This document shows positions 53,521-61,202 of a stretch of 64,000 bases of DNA, in pieces. The stretch is from Labrys sp. KNU-23 (GTDB taxonomy: Bacteria; Pseudomonadota; Alphaproteobacteria; Rhizobiales; Labraceae). The position numbers were made by a program, and so were the translations under genes. Every line of letters begins with the position of its first letter. The stretch's first letter is position 1. The stretch lies in the NCBI RefSeq assembly GCF_008330945.1, contig NZ_CP043489.1, positions 806,001 to 870,000 of the forward strand. The letters are read 5' to 3'. Under the pieces are notes generated by a model. That model saw only the letters and a list, made by a program, of their open reading frames with translations, was not told where the DNA came from and searched no databases.

Positions 53521-54261
53521 TCAGATCAGCCCGCCATTGGCTCTCAAGGTCTGCCCGTTGATCCAGCCGCCGTCCGGGCCGGCCAGGAAGGCGACCACCG
53601 CGGCGATGTCGTCCGGCGTGCCGAGCCGCTCCAGCGGCGCCATGCGGGCATAGTGCTCGACGAGGTCCGTCGACTTGCCGTCGAAGAAGAGATCAGTCGC
53701 CGTCGGACCGGGCGCGATGGCGTTGACCGTGATGGCGCGGCCGCGCAGCTCCTTGGCCAGGACGCTGGTCAGCGCTTCGATACCAGCCTTGGTGGCAGCA
53801 TAGACGCCATAGCTCGGCTGGCGCAGGCCGACGACACTCGACGAGAAATTGATGATCCTCCCGCCCTGGCGCAACCGCCTCGCCGCTTCGCGCATGGTGT
53901 TGAAGCTGCCCTTGAGATTGACGGCCACCAGCCGGTCGAAACCATCATCTTCCGTGTCGGCAAGCGGCGACAAGGCGATGATGCCGGCATTGTTGACGAG
54001 GGCGTCGAGGCCGCCAAAAGCCGTCTGCACCGCCTCGAACATGTCAGCCACAGCCACGGGGTCGCTGACATCGGCCTGGAGGGCGAGCGCCCGCCCTCCG
54101 CCACTCTCGATTTCCCGAACCAGCGCCTCGGCCCGCTCGGTATTGCCGGCATAGTTGACGACGACCGAGAAGCCGTCCTGCGCGAGGCGGCGGGCGATGG
54201 CGGCGCCGATACCGCGCGAGGCGCCGGTGACGAGGGCAACCTTGCTGCCATTGATAGTCAT
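53521..54261 (-). CDS. Short-chain dehydrogenase/reductase, classical
   Basis: 246 residues from the ATG at 54261 (AAGGAGAGCAAAA upstream). VALVTGASRGIGAAIARRL, VNNAGIIA, catalytic SSSV block, YAATK and APGPTATDLFF; C-terminus GQTLRANGGLI. NADP-preferring by the Arg in TGASRG. Divergent from the LysR gene at 54368, which probably regulates it. The substrate is unknown. Confidence 0.92.
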   Translation of the reverse strand: MTINGSKVALVTGASRGIGAAIARRLAQDGFSVVVNYAGNTERAEALVREIESGGGRALALQADVSDPVAVADMFEAVQTAFGGLDALVNNAGIIALSPLADTEDDGFDRLVAVNLKGSFNTMREAARRLRQGGRIINFSSSVVGLRQPSYGVYAATKAGIEALTSVLAKELRGRAITVNAIAPGPTATDLFFDGKSTDLVEHYARMAPLERLGTPDDIAAVVAFLAGPDGGWINGQTLRANGGLI

Positions 54262-54367
54262 TTTTGCTCTCCTTGACATGAAGTGGATCATTGGAGGGCA
54301 CTATCCTCTTTCCGCTTCTTCGGATAATCATGCAAAATTGGATATGACTATTCGGAATTTTAGAACA

Positions 54368-55294
54368 ATGGATCGTTTCGACGCCATCAGGCTCTTCACC
54401 CGCATCGTGGAGCGTCGCAGCTTTACCCAGGCGGCACAGGATCTGGGCCTGCCACGCTCGACGGTGACCGAAGCGATCCGCCAATTGGAGGCGCGCCTCG
54501 GTGTCCGCTTGCTCCAACGCACGACCCGCGTCGTCAGCCCGACGCTGGACGGCGAGGCCTATTATCATCGCTGCCTTGCCATCCTGGCCGACATCGAGGA
54601 TGCCGAGGCGGCCTTCGGAGACCCAAAGCCCCGTGGATTGCTGCGCATCGATGTGCATGGCACGCTCGCCCGGCATTTCCTGCTGCCCGGCCTTGCCGAT
54701 TTCCTGGAACGCTATCCGGGCCTGCAGCTCCATATCGGCGAGGGCGACCGCCTGGTCGATCTCGTGCGCGAAGGCATCGACTGTGTGATCCGCGCCGGTG
54801 ATCTCCAGGACAGTTCGATGGTGGCCCGCCGGGTCGCCCTGCTCGCCGAGGCCACCTGCGCGAGTCCGGCCTACCTCGCCCGCCACGGCGTGCCGGCTAC
54901 GCCCGATGACCTCGAGGGCCATCGCATGGTCGGCTTCCTTTCCTCGGCGACGGGCAGTGTCATGCCGCTCGAATTTCAGGTGGATGCCGCCATACGCCAT
55001 GTCGACCTGCCCACCGCACTGACGGTCACGGGGTCGGAGGCCCTGTTCGGAGGGGCGCTGGCCGGGTTGGGGCTCATCCAGGTGCCGCGCTACCATCTCC
55101 TGCCCTATTTCGCCGACGGCACGCTGATCGAGGTGCTGCCGGCCCACCCGCCGACACCGACGCCTGTCTCGCTGCTCTATCCGCAAAATCGCCAGCTCTC
55201 GCCGCGGGTGCGCGTTTTCATCGATTGGGTTACGCGACGCTTCGCGGAGAGTTCGGAATCCGGAGAGATCCGGCGTTCATCCCTACCGCGATGA
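54368..55294 (+). CDS. LysR-family transcriptional regulator
   Basis: 308 residues from the ATG at 54368 (MDRFDAIRLFTRIVERRSF); earlier in-frame starts reach into the divergent SDR gene. HTH 1-60 (TQAAQDLGLPRSTVTEAIRQLEARLG), then RTTRVVSPTLDGEAYY. Divergent from the SDR gene with a 106-base gap that includes the AT-rich ATGACTATTCGGAATTTTAG. Confidence 0.9.
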   Translation: MDRFDAIRLFTRIVERRSFTQAAQDLGLPRSTVTEAIRQLEARLGVRLLQRTTRVVSPTLDGEAYYHRCLAILADIEDAEAAFGDPKPRGLLRIDVHGTLARHFLLPGLADFLERYPGLQLHIGEGDRLVDLVREGIDCVIRAGDLQDSSMVARRVALLAEATCASPAYLARHGVPATPDDLEGHRMVGFLSSATGSVMPLEFQVDAAIRHVDLPTALTVTGSEALFGGALAGLGLIQVPRYHLLPYFADGTLIEVLPAHPPTPTPVSLLYPQNRQLSPRVRVFIDWVTRRFAESSESGEIRRSSLPR

Positions 55295-55375
55295 TCGTTT
55301 GCCTGTGGCAGGGTCCCCACCATGTCCGGAGAGAACCACGGCAGCGGACAGGCTGCCCGCGCGCCCGAAGGAAGA

Positions 55376-56014
55376 TCATGTCTTGCGGAAGGTCAGGTTG
55401 ATGCGATTGCGTCCGAGGCGAGGATGCTGCCCTTCCTTCAGCGGCAGGATGCCGTGATAGGCCAGACGCGCAGGGCCACCCCATACCATGACGTCGCCAT
55501 GCTGCAGCGGCACCTTGCTCGGTCTGTCGCCGCGTGACAGGCCGCCGAACTGAAAAATAGCGGGGAGACCGAGCGAGACCGAGACGATGGGCTTGCTGAA
55601 ATCGCGCTCGTCCTTGTCCTGATGCAGCGACATCTTGGCACCGGGCTCATAGCGGTTGATCAGGCAGGCGTCCGGCTCGAAGCCGGCAAATCCCGCCTCC
55701 GCCGCCGCCTCGCGCGCGAGGGCGGCGAAGGCCCCGGGCATCTCCGGCCAGGGCTGGCCCGTTTCGGGGTCTTCCACGCTGTAGCGATAGCCACGCCTGT
55801 CGGTTACCCAGCCGAGCCGGCCGCAATTGCTCATCGCCACCGACATGGTGAAGCCCCCGGGCGTCACCATGTGGCGGAAGGGAGCGGCGGCCACCACGGT
55901 ATCGAGGGCGGCAAGCAGTGCCTCCTCCCGGCCAAGGGCACGGCCGACGAGCAGCACTGCGCCTTCCGCAATGTCGACGCGGCTGGGCTGGTCGAAGCTG
56001 AACAGATCCATCAT
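55376..56014 (-). CDS. alkB: DNA oxidative demethylase AlkB
   Basis: 212 residues from the first of two adjacent ATGs at 56014. Fe(II)/2-oxoglutarate dioxygenase that removes methyl lesions from DNA and RNA bases. Motifs: FTMSVAMSNCGRLGWVTDRRGYRY, CLINRYEPGAKMSLHQDKDE (iron ligands His and Asp of HxD), then LQHGDVMVWGGPARLAYHGI (distal His) and RINLTFR (2-oxoglutarate Arg). Length as in E. coli AlkB. It stands near a DUF72 gene, 111 bases upstream on the same strand; no ada box recognised. Confidence 0.94.
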   Translation of the reverse strand: MMDLFSFDQPSRVDIAEGAVLLVGRALGREEALLAALDTVVAAAPFRHMVTPGGFTMSVAMSNCGRLGWVTDRRGYRYSVEDPETGQPWPEMPGAFAALAREAAAEAGFAGFEPDACLINRYEPGAKMSLHQDKDERDFSKPIVSVSLGLPAIFQFGGLSRGDRPSKVPLQHGDVMVWGGPARLAYHGILPLKEGQHPRLGRNRINLTFRKT

Positions 56015-56125
56015 CGCTTTGTTCTGGCCGACAATCTGGGCGCCGGTGTGTCCCATGGTGTTTTGCGATTGGCCGGCCTCAGCGCCAATCACAAAGGGCG
56101 CTTCTGGGGCAAGCGTGCTCTCCAG

Positions 56126-56920
56126 CTACAACCGCTCGATCAGCGCCTTGGCCGCTGTAGGCGCCTTGGGCTTGAAGCCATTGATCATGAACACGAAGAC
56201 GTCCCGGCTGGCGAGCTGGGGCGGCTTCCTGTCCGATGCCTTGTCGAGATCCGCCGGCTCGCCGCCGCCAGCCCACAGCTTTGCCCTTTCCACCCATTTG
56301 TCCAGCACGGCAGCGGGATAGCCGAGCTCCTCATCCTCCTTCGCCGTTTGTAGCCGAGCGTAGACAAAGGGGGCGGTAACATCGTGGATGTGCGGGAAAT
56401 CGGCCTTGTCGGTCAGGACGATGCCGACATCATAGGCGCGCACCAGATCGATGAATTCAGGCACCTTGAAGCTGTCGTGCCGGACTTCGACGACATGGCG
56501 CAGGGCATGGCCTTCATGGCTCTTGGGCAGGAGCTTGAGGAACCCCTCGAAATCGGCTGGATCGAACTTCTTGGTCGGCATGAACTGCCAGTTGATCGGC
56601 CCGAGCTTCTTCTTCAATTCGACGATGCCGCTGCCGATGAACATGTCGATCGATTTTCCGGCGTCGGACAGCACTTTCTTGTTGGTGGCAAAACGGTTCG
56701 CCTTCATCGCGAAGACGAAATCATCCGGCGTCTCCGCATGCCATTTGGCGAAACTCTCCGGCTTCTGCGAGCCGTAATAGGTGCCGTTGATCTCGATCGC
56801 CGTTACCTGGCGGCTGGCATATTCGAGTTCCCGCTTCTGGGCCAGGCTGGCGGGATAGAAGCTGCCGCGCCACGGTTCGAAGGTCCAACCACCGATGCCG
56901 ACGCGGATTTGGCCAGTCAT
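56126..56920 (-). CDS. DUF72 domain protein (YecE-like)
   Basis: 264 residues from the ATG at 56920. DUF72 TIM-barrel-like fold: VGIGGWTFEPWRGSFYP at the start, YASRQVTAIEINGTYYGSQ, FAKWHAETPDDFVFAMKANR, LGPINWQFMPTKKFD, HVVEVRHDSFKVPEF and VYARLQTAKEDEELGYP. The family is widespread and uncharacterised, with an active-site-like cluster of His, Glu and Tyr. Possibly cotranscribed with alkB. Confidence 0.9.
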   Translation of the reverse strand: MTGQIRVGIGGWTFEPWRGSFYPASLAQKRELEYASRQVTAIEINGTYYGSQKPESFAKWHAETPDDFVFAMKANRFATNKKVLSDAGKSIDMFIGSGIVELKKKLGPINWQFMPTKKFDPADFEGFLKLLPKSHEGHALRHVVEVRHDSFKVPEFIDLVRAYDVGIVLTDKADFPHIHDVTAPFVYARLQTAKEDEELGYPAAVLDKWVERAKLWAGGGEPADLDKASDRKPPQLASRDVFVFMINGFKPKAPTAAKALIERL

Positions 56921-57045
56921 GCGAATTCTCCCGTTTTGTTCTCGGTCGCCAACCGACCACACCACGCCGAGTCCGGCAACCCGAAACCTCCGGCCTTGGG
57001 AAGCGCGGATGCCTGCGCTCGCGCAAAACTGCGCTCTTGCCCCGC

Positions 57046-57735
57046 TTACCCCTGGTTGATCTGCCAGCCGGAAATCCACAATTCACGCAATTTGTCGCCC
57101 TCATGGCGGAAGTGACGCCCGGTCGGCACGCAGGACAAGGCGCGATCGGCTCGGAAGTTGCGGATCGCCTGGCGCAACTCGCACCACGCCACCAGCACGA
57201 AAGCCTGAGAATAATAGATCAGCGCGAGCGGGCGGATCGTCCGCCGCGTCTGCCGCCCCTGTTCGTCGCGATAATCGAGATCGAGCTTTTCCTCGTCGCG
57301 AATGGCCCGGCGCACCAGGCCGAGGTCGATGCGTTCCGGCGTCGGCGCGATGTCGCCCCAGGCATGCAGCGTGCGCGAGGAGAACAGCTGGCGCAGAGGC
57401 TCCGGCACCGCGCCCGCCAGTTTCGCGCCGGCTCGCCGCGAGGCTTGCGTCAATTCGAGATCGCCGGCGCGTTCGATCAGGGCCAGGCCGAGCATCATCG
57501 CCTCGGTCTCCTCGATCGAGAACATCAGGGGCGGCAGGTCGAAGCCCGAGCGCAAGACATAGCCGATACCCCGCTCTCCTTCGATCGGCACCCGCATGGC
57601 TTGCAGCGCGGCGATGTCGCGATAGATCGAACGGATGGTGACCTCCAGGGCCTCGGCGATCGCGGCAGCCGTCACCGGTTTTCGCGCCAGCCTGAGAATC
57701 TGGATGATCTCGAACAGACGTGCCGCCTTGCGCAT
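57046..57735 (-). CDS. WYL-domain HTH regulator (YafY family)
   Basis: 229 residues. N-terminal HTH_11 (RLFEIIQILRLARKPVTAAAIAEALEVTIRSIYRDIAALQ), then a WYL domain with KLDLDYRDEQGRQTRRTIRPLALIYYSQAFVLVAWCELRQAIRNFR split across about 140-205, where the W-Y-L triad is YYSQAFVLVAWC-like. WYL proteins sense nucleic acid or small ligands. It is divergent from a LysE-type exporter and faces a 9-bp inverted repeat that it probably binds. Confidence 0.88.
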   Translation of the reverse strand: MRKAARLFEIIQILRLARKPVTAAAIAEALEVTIRSIYRDIAALQAMRVPIEGERGIGYVLRSGFDLPPLMFSIEETEAMMLGLALIERAGDLELTQASRRAGAKLAGAVPEPLRQLFSSRTLHAWGDIAPTPERIDLGLVRRAIRDEEKLDLDYRDEQGRQTRRTIRPLALIYYSQAFVLVAWCELRQAIRNFRADRALSCVPTGRHFRHEGDKLRELWISGWQINQG

Positions 57736-57748
57736 GGCGCCCCCTTCA

Positions 57749-57772
57749 CAACTGACACATCCTTGTCAGTTG
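57749..57772. promoter_or_regulatory. Operator candidate for the WYL regulator
   Basis: Perfect dyad CAACTGACA-N6-TGTCAGTTG, 14 bases from the regulator start. An extra copy of the half-site CAACTGACA occurs at 57848-57856, ending on the first base of the LysE start codon, so binding could repress both genes. Confidence 0.65.
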
Positions 57773-57855
57773 CCCCTCTCTATAGAGGCAGCCAACCCTT
57801 TGAAAAAGCGGCAAGGATGTCACCGAACAGGCCTCGCCCCCGGCTGGCAACTGAC

Positions 57856-58491
57856 ATGACCTATACCGACAATCTCTGGCTCTTCCTCATCCTGCTCGCC
57901 GGCATCATCATCGTGCCAGGCATGGATATGCTCTTCGTGCTCGCCAATGCCTTGACGGGCGGCCGGCGCGCGGGCCTTGCCGCGACCTCGGGTATCATGG
58001 TCGGCGGCGTCTGCCATACCCTGTTCGGTACGGTCGCGGTCGCCGCCCTCAGCCGCCTGGTCCCGACCCTCGCCACCACCATGATCCTGGTCGGCTCGGC
58101 CTATATGATCTGGATCGGCATCCGGCTGCTGCGCAGCTCGATAACCGTCGGCGAGGTCGAAACCGGCCGTGCAGCCGCGCTGGCTCGCATATTCGGTCAG
58201 GGCGTGACCACCTGCCTGCTCAATCCGAAGGCGTGGCTGTTCGTGCTCGCGGTCTACCCGCAATTCCTCAGCCCGAGTTTCGGGCCGCTGTGGTCCCAGG
58301 CCGTGGTGATGGGCCTGATGACGGTGCTGGTACAACTTGCCGTCTACGGTGGGCTGGCCCTGATGGCGGCCCGTGGACGCGAGGCCCTGACCTCGAGCCC
58401 TGCCCTCACCATCTGGGTCGGGCGCAGCGCAGGATTGTTGCTGGTTGGGGTCGCGGCCTTCGGCCTTGTCCATCGGCTCGCCGGCCTGTGA
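57856..58491 (+). CDS. LysE-family translocator
   Basis: 211 residues from the ATG at 57856; in-frame upstream sequence overlaps the divergent regulator and is not coding. Six membrane spans. Family signature GMDMLFVLANALTGGRRAGLAATSGIMVGG, then GQGVTTCLLNPKAWLFVLAVYPQFL. RhtB/LysE proteins export amino acids or derivatives by proton antiport. It would be controlled by the WYL regulator. Convergent with a TetR gene, 8 bases away. Confidence 0.9.
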   Translation: MTYTDNLWLFLILLAGIIIVPGMDMLFVLANALTGGRRAGLAATSGIMVGGVCHTLFGTVAVAALSRLVPTLATTMILVGSAYMIWIGIRLLRSSITVGEVETGRAAALARIFGQGVTTCLLNPKAWLFVLAVYPQFLSPSFGPLWSQAVVMGLMTVLVQLAVYGGLALMAARGREALTSSPALTIWVGRSAGLLLVGVAAFGLVHRLAGL

Positions 58492-58499
58492 ACATTGCC

Positions 58500-59096
58500 T
58501 CAGCCTCGACGCGGATCCTTGGTCAACGCGGCCAGCGCAAACTCGACGGTCTGGCGCAGGCTTTGTGTATCGGCGCCTGCCTTGCCGCTGACCTTGAGGC
58601 CACGCAGCGTCGCCTGGATGAAGCGCACGGCTCCCTTGATATCCGTGGCCGTGCCGATCTCGCCTTCCGCCTTGGCCTTGCGCAGGCTGCTCTCCAGCGC
58701 CGCGTCGAGCGCAGTCTCGTTCTCGGTGAGCATGGCAGCGATTTCTTCATCGTTCCGGCCGAATTCGACGATTGCACCGACATTCATGCAGCCGAGCGCC
58801 CGGAAGGAAGGGTCGGCTTCCGCCACTGCCAACAGCATCCGGCGGATCCCGGCGAGCGGTGACGCCTCGGCATCGAGTTGCGCCAACTGATTGGCGAGAT
58901 TGACCGCCTGATAGCGCCCGAGCGCCTCCAGATAGAGGCGGCGCTTGTCGCCGAACGTGTCATAGAGGCTCTGGCGACCGATCTTCATCGCCGCAAGCAG
59001 ATTGTCGGTCGACGCCGCCTCGAAGCCCTTGGCCCAGAACACGGCGGTGGCGCGCTTGAGCGCCTCGTCACGATCGAATTCTCTCGGTCTTGCCAT
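58500..59096 (-). CDS. TetR-family transcriptional regulator
   Basis: 198 residues from the ATG at 59096 (MARPREFDRDEALKRATAVF), the standard start of this subgroup. HTH 20-55 (FEAASTDNLLAAMKIGRQSLYDTFGDKRRLYLEAL). C-terminal TetR_C domain as in the YxaF/AcuR-like groups. A GAAAC-ACT-GTTTC dyad at 59104-59116, 8 bases upstream of its start, is a plausible autoregulatory site. No obvious target gene adjoins it. Confidence 0.88.
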   Translation of the reverse strand: MARPREFDRDEALKRATAVFWAKGFEAASTDNLLAAMKIGRQSLYDTFGDKRRLYLEALGRYQAVNLANQLAQLDAEASPLAGIRRMLLAVAEADPSFRALGCMNVGAIVEFGRNDEEIAAMLTENETALDAALESSLRKAKAEGEIGTATDIKGAVRFIQATLRGLKVSGKAGADTQSLRQTVEFALAALTKDPRRG

Positions 59097-59256
59097 GACA
59101 CCAGAAACACTGTTTCGGACAGGTTTGTCAATAATATTGTTGCAACGCACAAGAGCAAGAGATACTCGGACGAGATCAGCCTCGACAAGACCACCATCGC
59201 CAGGCGTCGCGGAAAATTCCCAGCGCCTTCCAGAGCCGCAAAAGTTCAGAAGCGGA

Positions 59257-60846
59257 TTATCGGCACAGGGCAAACTTGTTGAGATAATCGGCGATTGGTC
59301 CGCTCTTTTCGGCAGCACATGCAGGCTCTGCCATGGCCGTCGCGCCGACCAGATCCCCCTTGCTCTTCAGAACCGCGGCAAGAACGGCCCGGACCCTGTT
59401 CTCGAAATCGGAGCCGCCGACTTCCGCAACAAGCGGCCGGTCCGCCAGCGCTGCGCGCAAATCACCCTCGGCACCCTGGATGTCATTCCTTCGCAGCAAG
59501 GCCTGCGCCCGCAGGAAGTGCAGGCGTGGATCTCGCGGGTAAGCGCGCAGGAGGCTTTCGACGGAAGCATCCGATGGGGTCGTCGCGACCGGCAGATCAG
59601 GTGCGAGCTGCATCCGGCGTCGATAATGGTCCTGGATCGGCAGGCACGCCCCGGCAGCCACGGAGAAGAACACGATAGCGACGAGCGCGGCCAGATTGCC
59701 CAGTCGCGGCCGCGGCAATCGGCCAGGCCACAGGCCCAGCAAAAGGAATCCCATGGTCACACCGCCGATGGCACCCCCGAAATGGGCACCGTAATCGACC
59801 TTTCCGCCGCTGACCGCGGCGTTCAGGAAGGGCAGCAATGCCGGCACCAGGCCATAGATGGCCTGGCTGATCAGCCGGGCACGGGCAGCGCCGGCTGGAA
59901 TTCGAAAGGATATCACCAGGGCTGTGGCAAGCAGACCGGTAATGCCTCCCGACGCGCCGACGCTCACCATGTTGACGGGATTGGCGGCCAGCGACATCAG
60001 AGAACCGCCAACTGCCGACACTGAGAAGGTAGCCGCCGTCCAGCGCCAGCCGATCAAGGTTTCAAGCGAATTGCCAATCAGAAGCAGCACCAGGCCATTG
60101 AAGCCGATATGGGAGAGGTCGGCATGCAGCAGCGGCGCCGTGAACAGGCGCCACCATTCTCCCTCCCCGACCACCAGCGGATAGCTCAGGCCCCCCAGGA
60201 CCTGCAGGGTTTCGATAGTCGGCACGGCCGGCTTTCCAGTCTTGCCGATGGCAAAGACCTGCTCGGCAATGAAAACCGCCAGCAGGAGAGCCATCAGCAG
60301 CCATACAAAGATTGGCCTTCCCAGCTTGACCGCCCGTTCCGGAGCCGCCAATTCCGCTGCGGACAACCGCGGCGCGCGAAGGAGCTTTTCCATCTGCCCG
60401 GCAGGGCTGAATCTGCGTCCGAACAAGGGCAAGGGCCAGGCGCGACGCTTCGAAACGTCGACGGCGATTGCCCTGGTGGCATAGCGTCTGCCGCCGCTTC
60501 TATGGCCGGACAGACGGGACTTGTCAGTTCTGCCGATCGCCCGGGAGCCGATCTCATAGATCGTGATGGCGAGTTTTGCGGAGGCCGGCAGCGCACCGAC
60601 GATATGCTGCGCGAGACCGGAGAGGCCCTGCGCCGGCATGGTGAAGATCTTGCCCTCGGCACTGTCGCAATTGACGATCCCCACGATCGAGATCCGGTTG
60701 CCGGCCGATCTGGTCAGGACATAATCGCAATGCTGCAGTAATTCCTCCGATTGCGGCAAGGCTCCCAGCCTGTAGCCGCGTTTGGCGACCAGATAGCGAG
60801 CGTAATAGCGGGAAAAGGGTTCACGCTCCGTCGCAGACTCTTCCAT
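59257..60846 (-). CDS. Rhomboid-family intramembrane serine protease with N- and C-terminal extensions
   Basis: 529 residues from the ATG at 60846; in-frame ATGs at 60888 and 60927 could add 14 or 27 residues. Residues about 1-170 form an unassigned soluble domain (EPFSRYYARYLVAKRGYRLGA at its start). The rhomboid core spans about 185-410: WWRLFTAPLLHADLSHIGFNGLVLLLIGNSLE, catalytic Ser in SVGASGGITGLLA and catalytic His in DYGAHFGGAIGG. Residues about 430-529 look like TPR helices (LLRAYPRDPRLHFLRAQALLRRNDIQGAEGDL split). It should cleave membrane proteins within the inner membrane; substrate unknown. Confidence 0.87.
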   Translation of the reverse strand: MEESATEREPFSRYYARYLVAKRGYRLGALPQSEELLQHCDYVLTRSAGNRISIVGIVNCDSAEGKIFTMPAQGLSGLAQHIVGALPASAKLAITIYEIGSRAIGRTDKSRLSGHRSGGRRYATRAIAVDVSKRRAWPLPLFGRRFSPAGQMEKLLRAPRLSAAELAAPERAVKLGRPIFVWLLMALLLAVFIAEQVFAIGKTGKPAVPTIETLQVLGGLSYPLVVGEGEWWRLFTAPLLHADLSHIGFNGLVLLLIGNSLETLIGWRWTAATFSVSAVGGSLMSLAANPVNMVSVGASGGITGLLATALVISFRIPAGAARARLISQAIYGLVPALLPFLNAAVSGGKVDYGAHFGGAIGGVTMGFLLLGLWPGRLPRPRLGNLAALVAIVFFSVAAGACLPIQDHYRRRMQLAPDLPVATTPSDASVESLLRAYPRDPRLHFLRAQALLRRNDIQGAEGDLRAALADRPLVAEVGGSDFENRVRAVLAAVLKSKGDLVGATAMAEPACAAEKSGPIADYLNKFALCR

Positions 60847-61202
60847 CGGTTGGCCATTCCTCTCCCGCCGCTTCTGCGATGTTTGCATGAGCGCCTGTCT
60901 GTTTGGCAATGCGGATTCGGGCGCCAACGCGCGCTCCTGCCGGGTTTATCGCGGCCGGCAATCATCCTCGGCGGCGGCCGGCCGGACGAACGCCGCCCCG
61001 TTGGAAAGGCCCAATAGCTTGATCTCCGTCGGTCCTGCGCTGGCCGTCATGTCGGAAACGCGCAGCAGTATCGCGCGATCGCCCTCGCAATTGTCCGCAC
61101 TTTGCTGTATTGGGCTCTCCCATCAGTGAAATCCTGCAGAAGTGGACGCTGGCGCGCGGACTTAATACCCGTGGGCGCGCCGCCCCCGACCCGGCATTTC
61201 AC
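60847..61202. other. Divergent gap between rhomboid and helicase genes
   Basis: About 350 bases holding both promoters. Open frames here are continuations of shadows. No dyad or conserved leader recognised, although CspA-type cold-shock control is common for helicases of this class. Confidence 0.4.
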
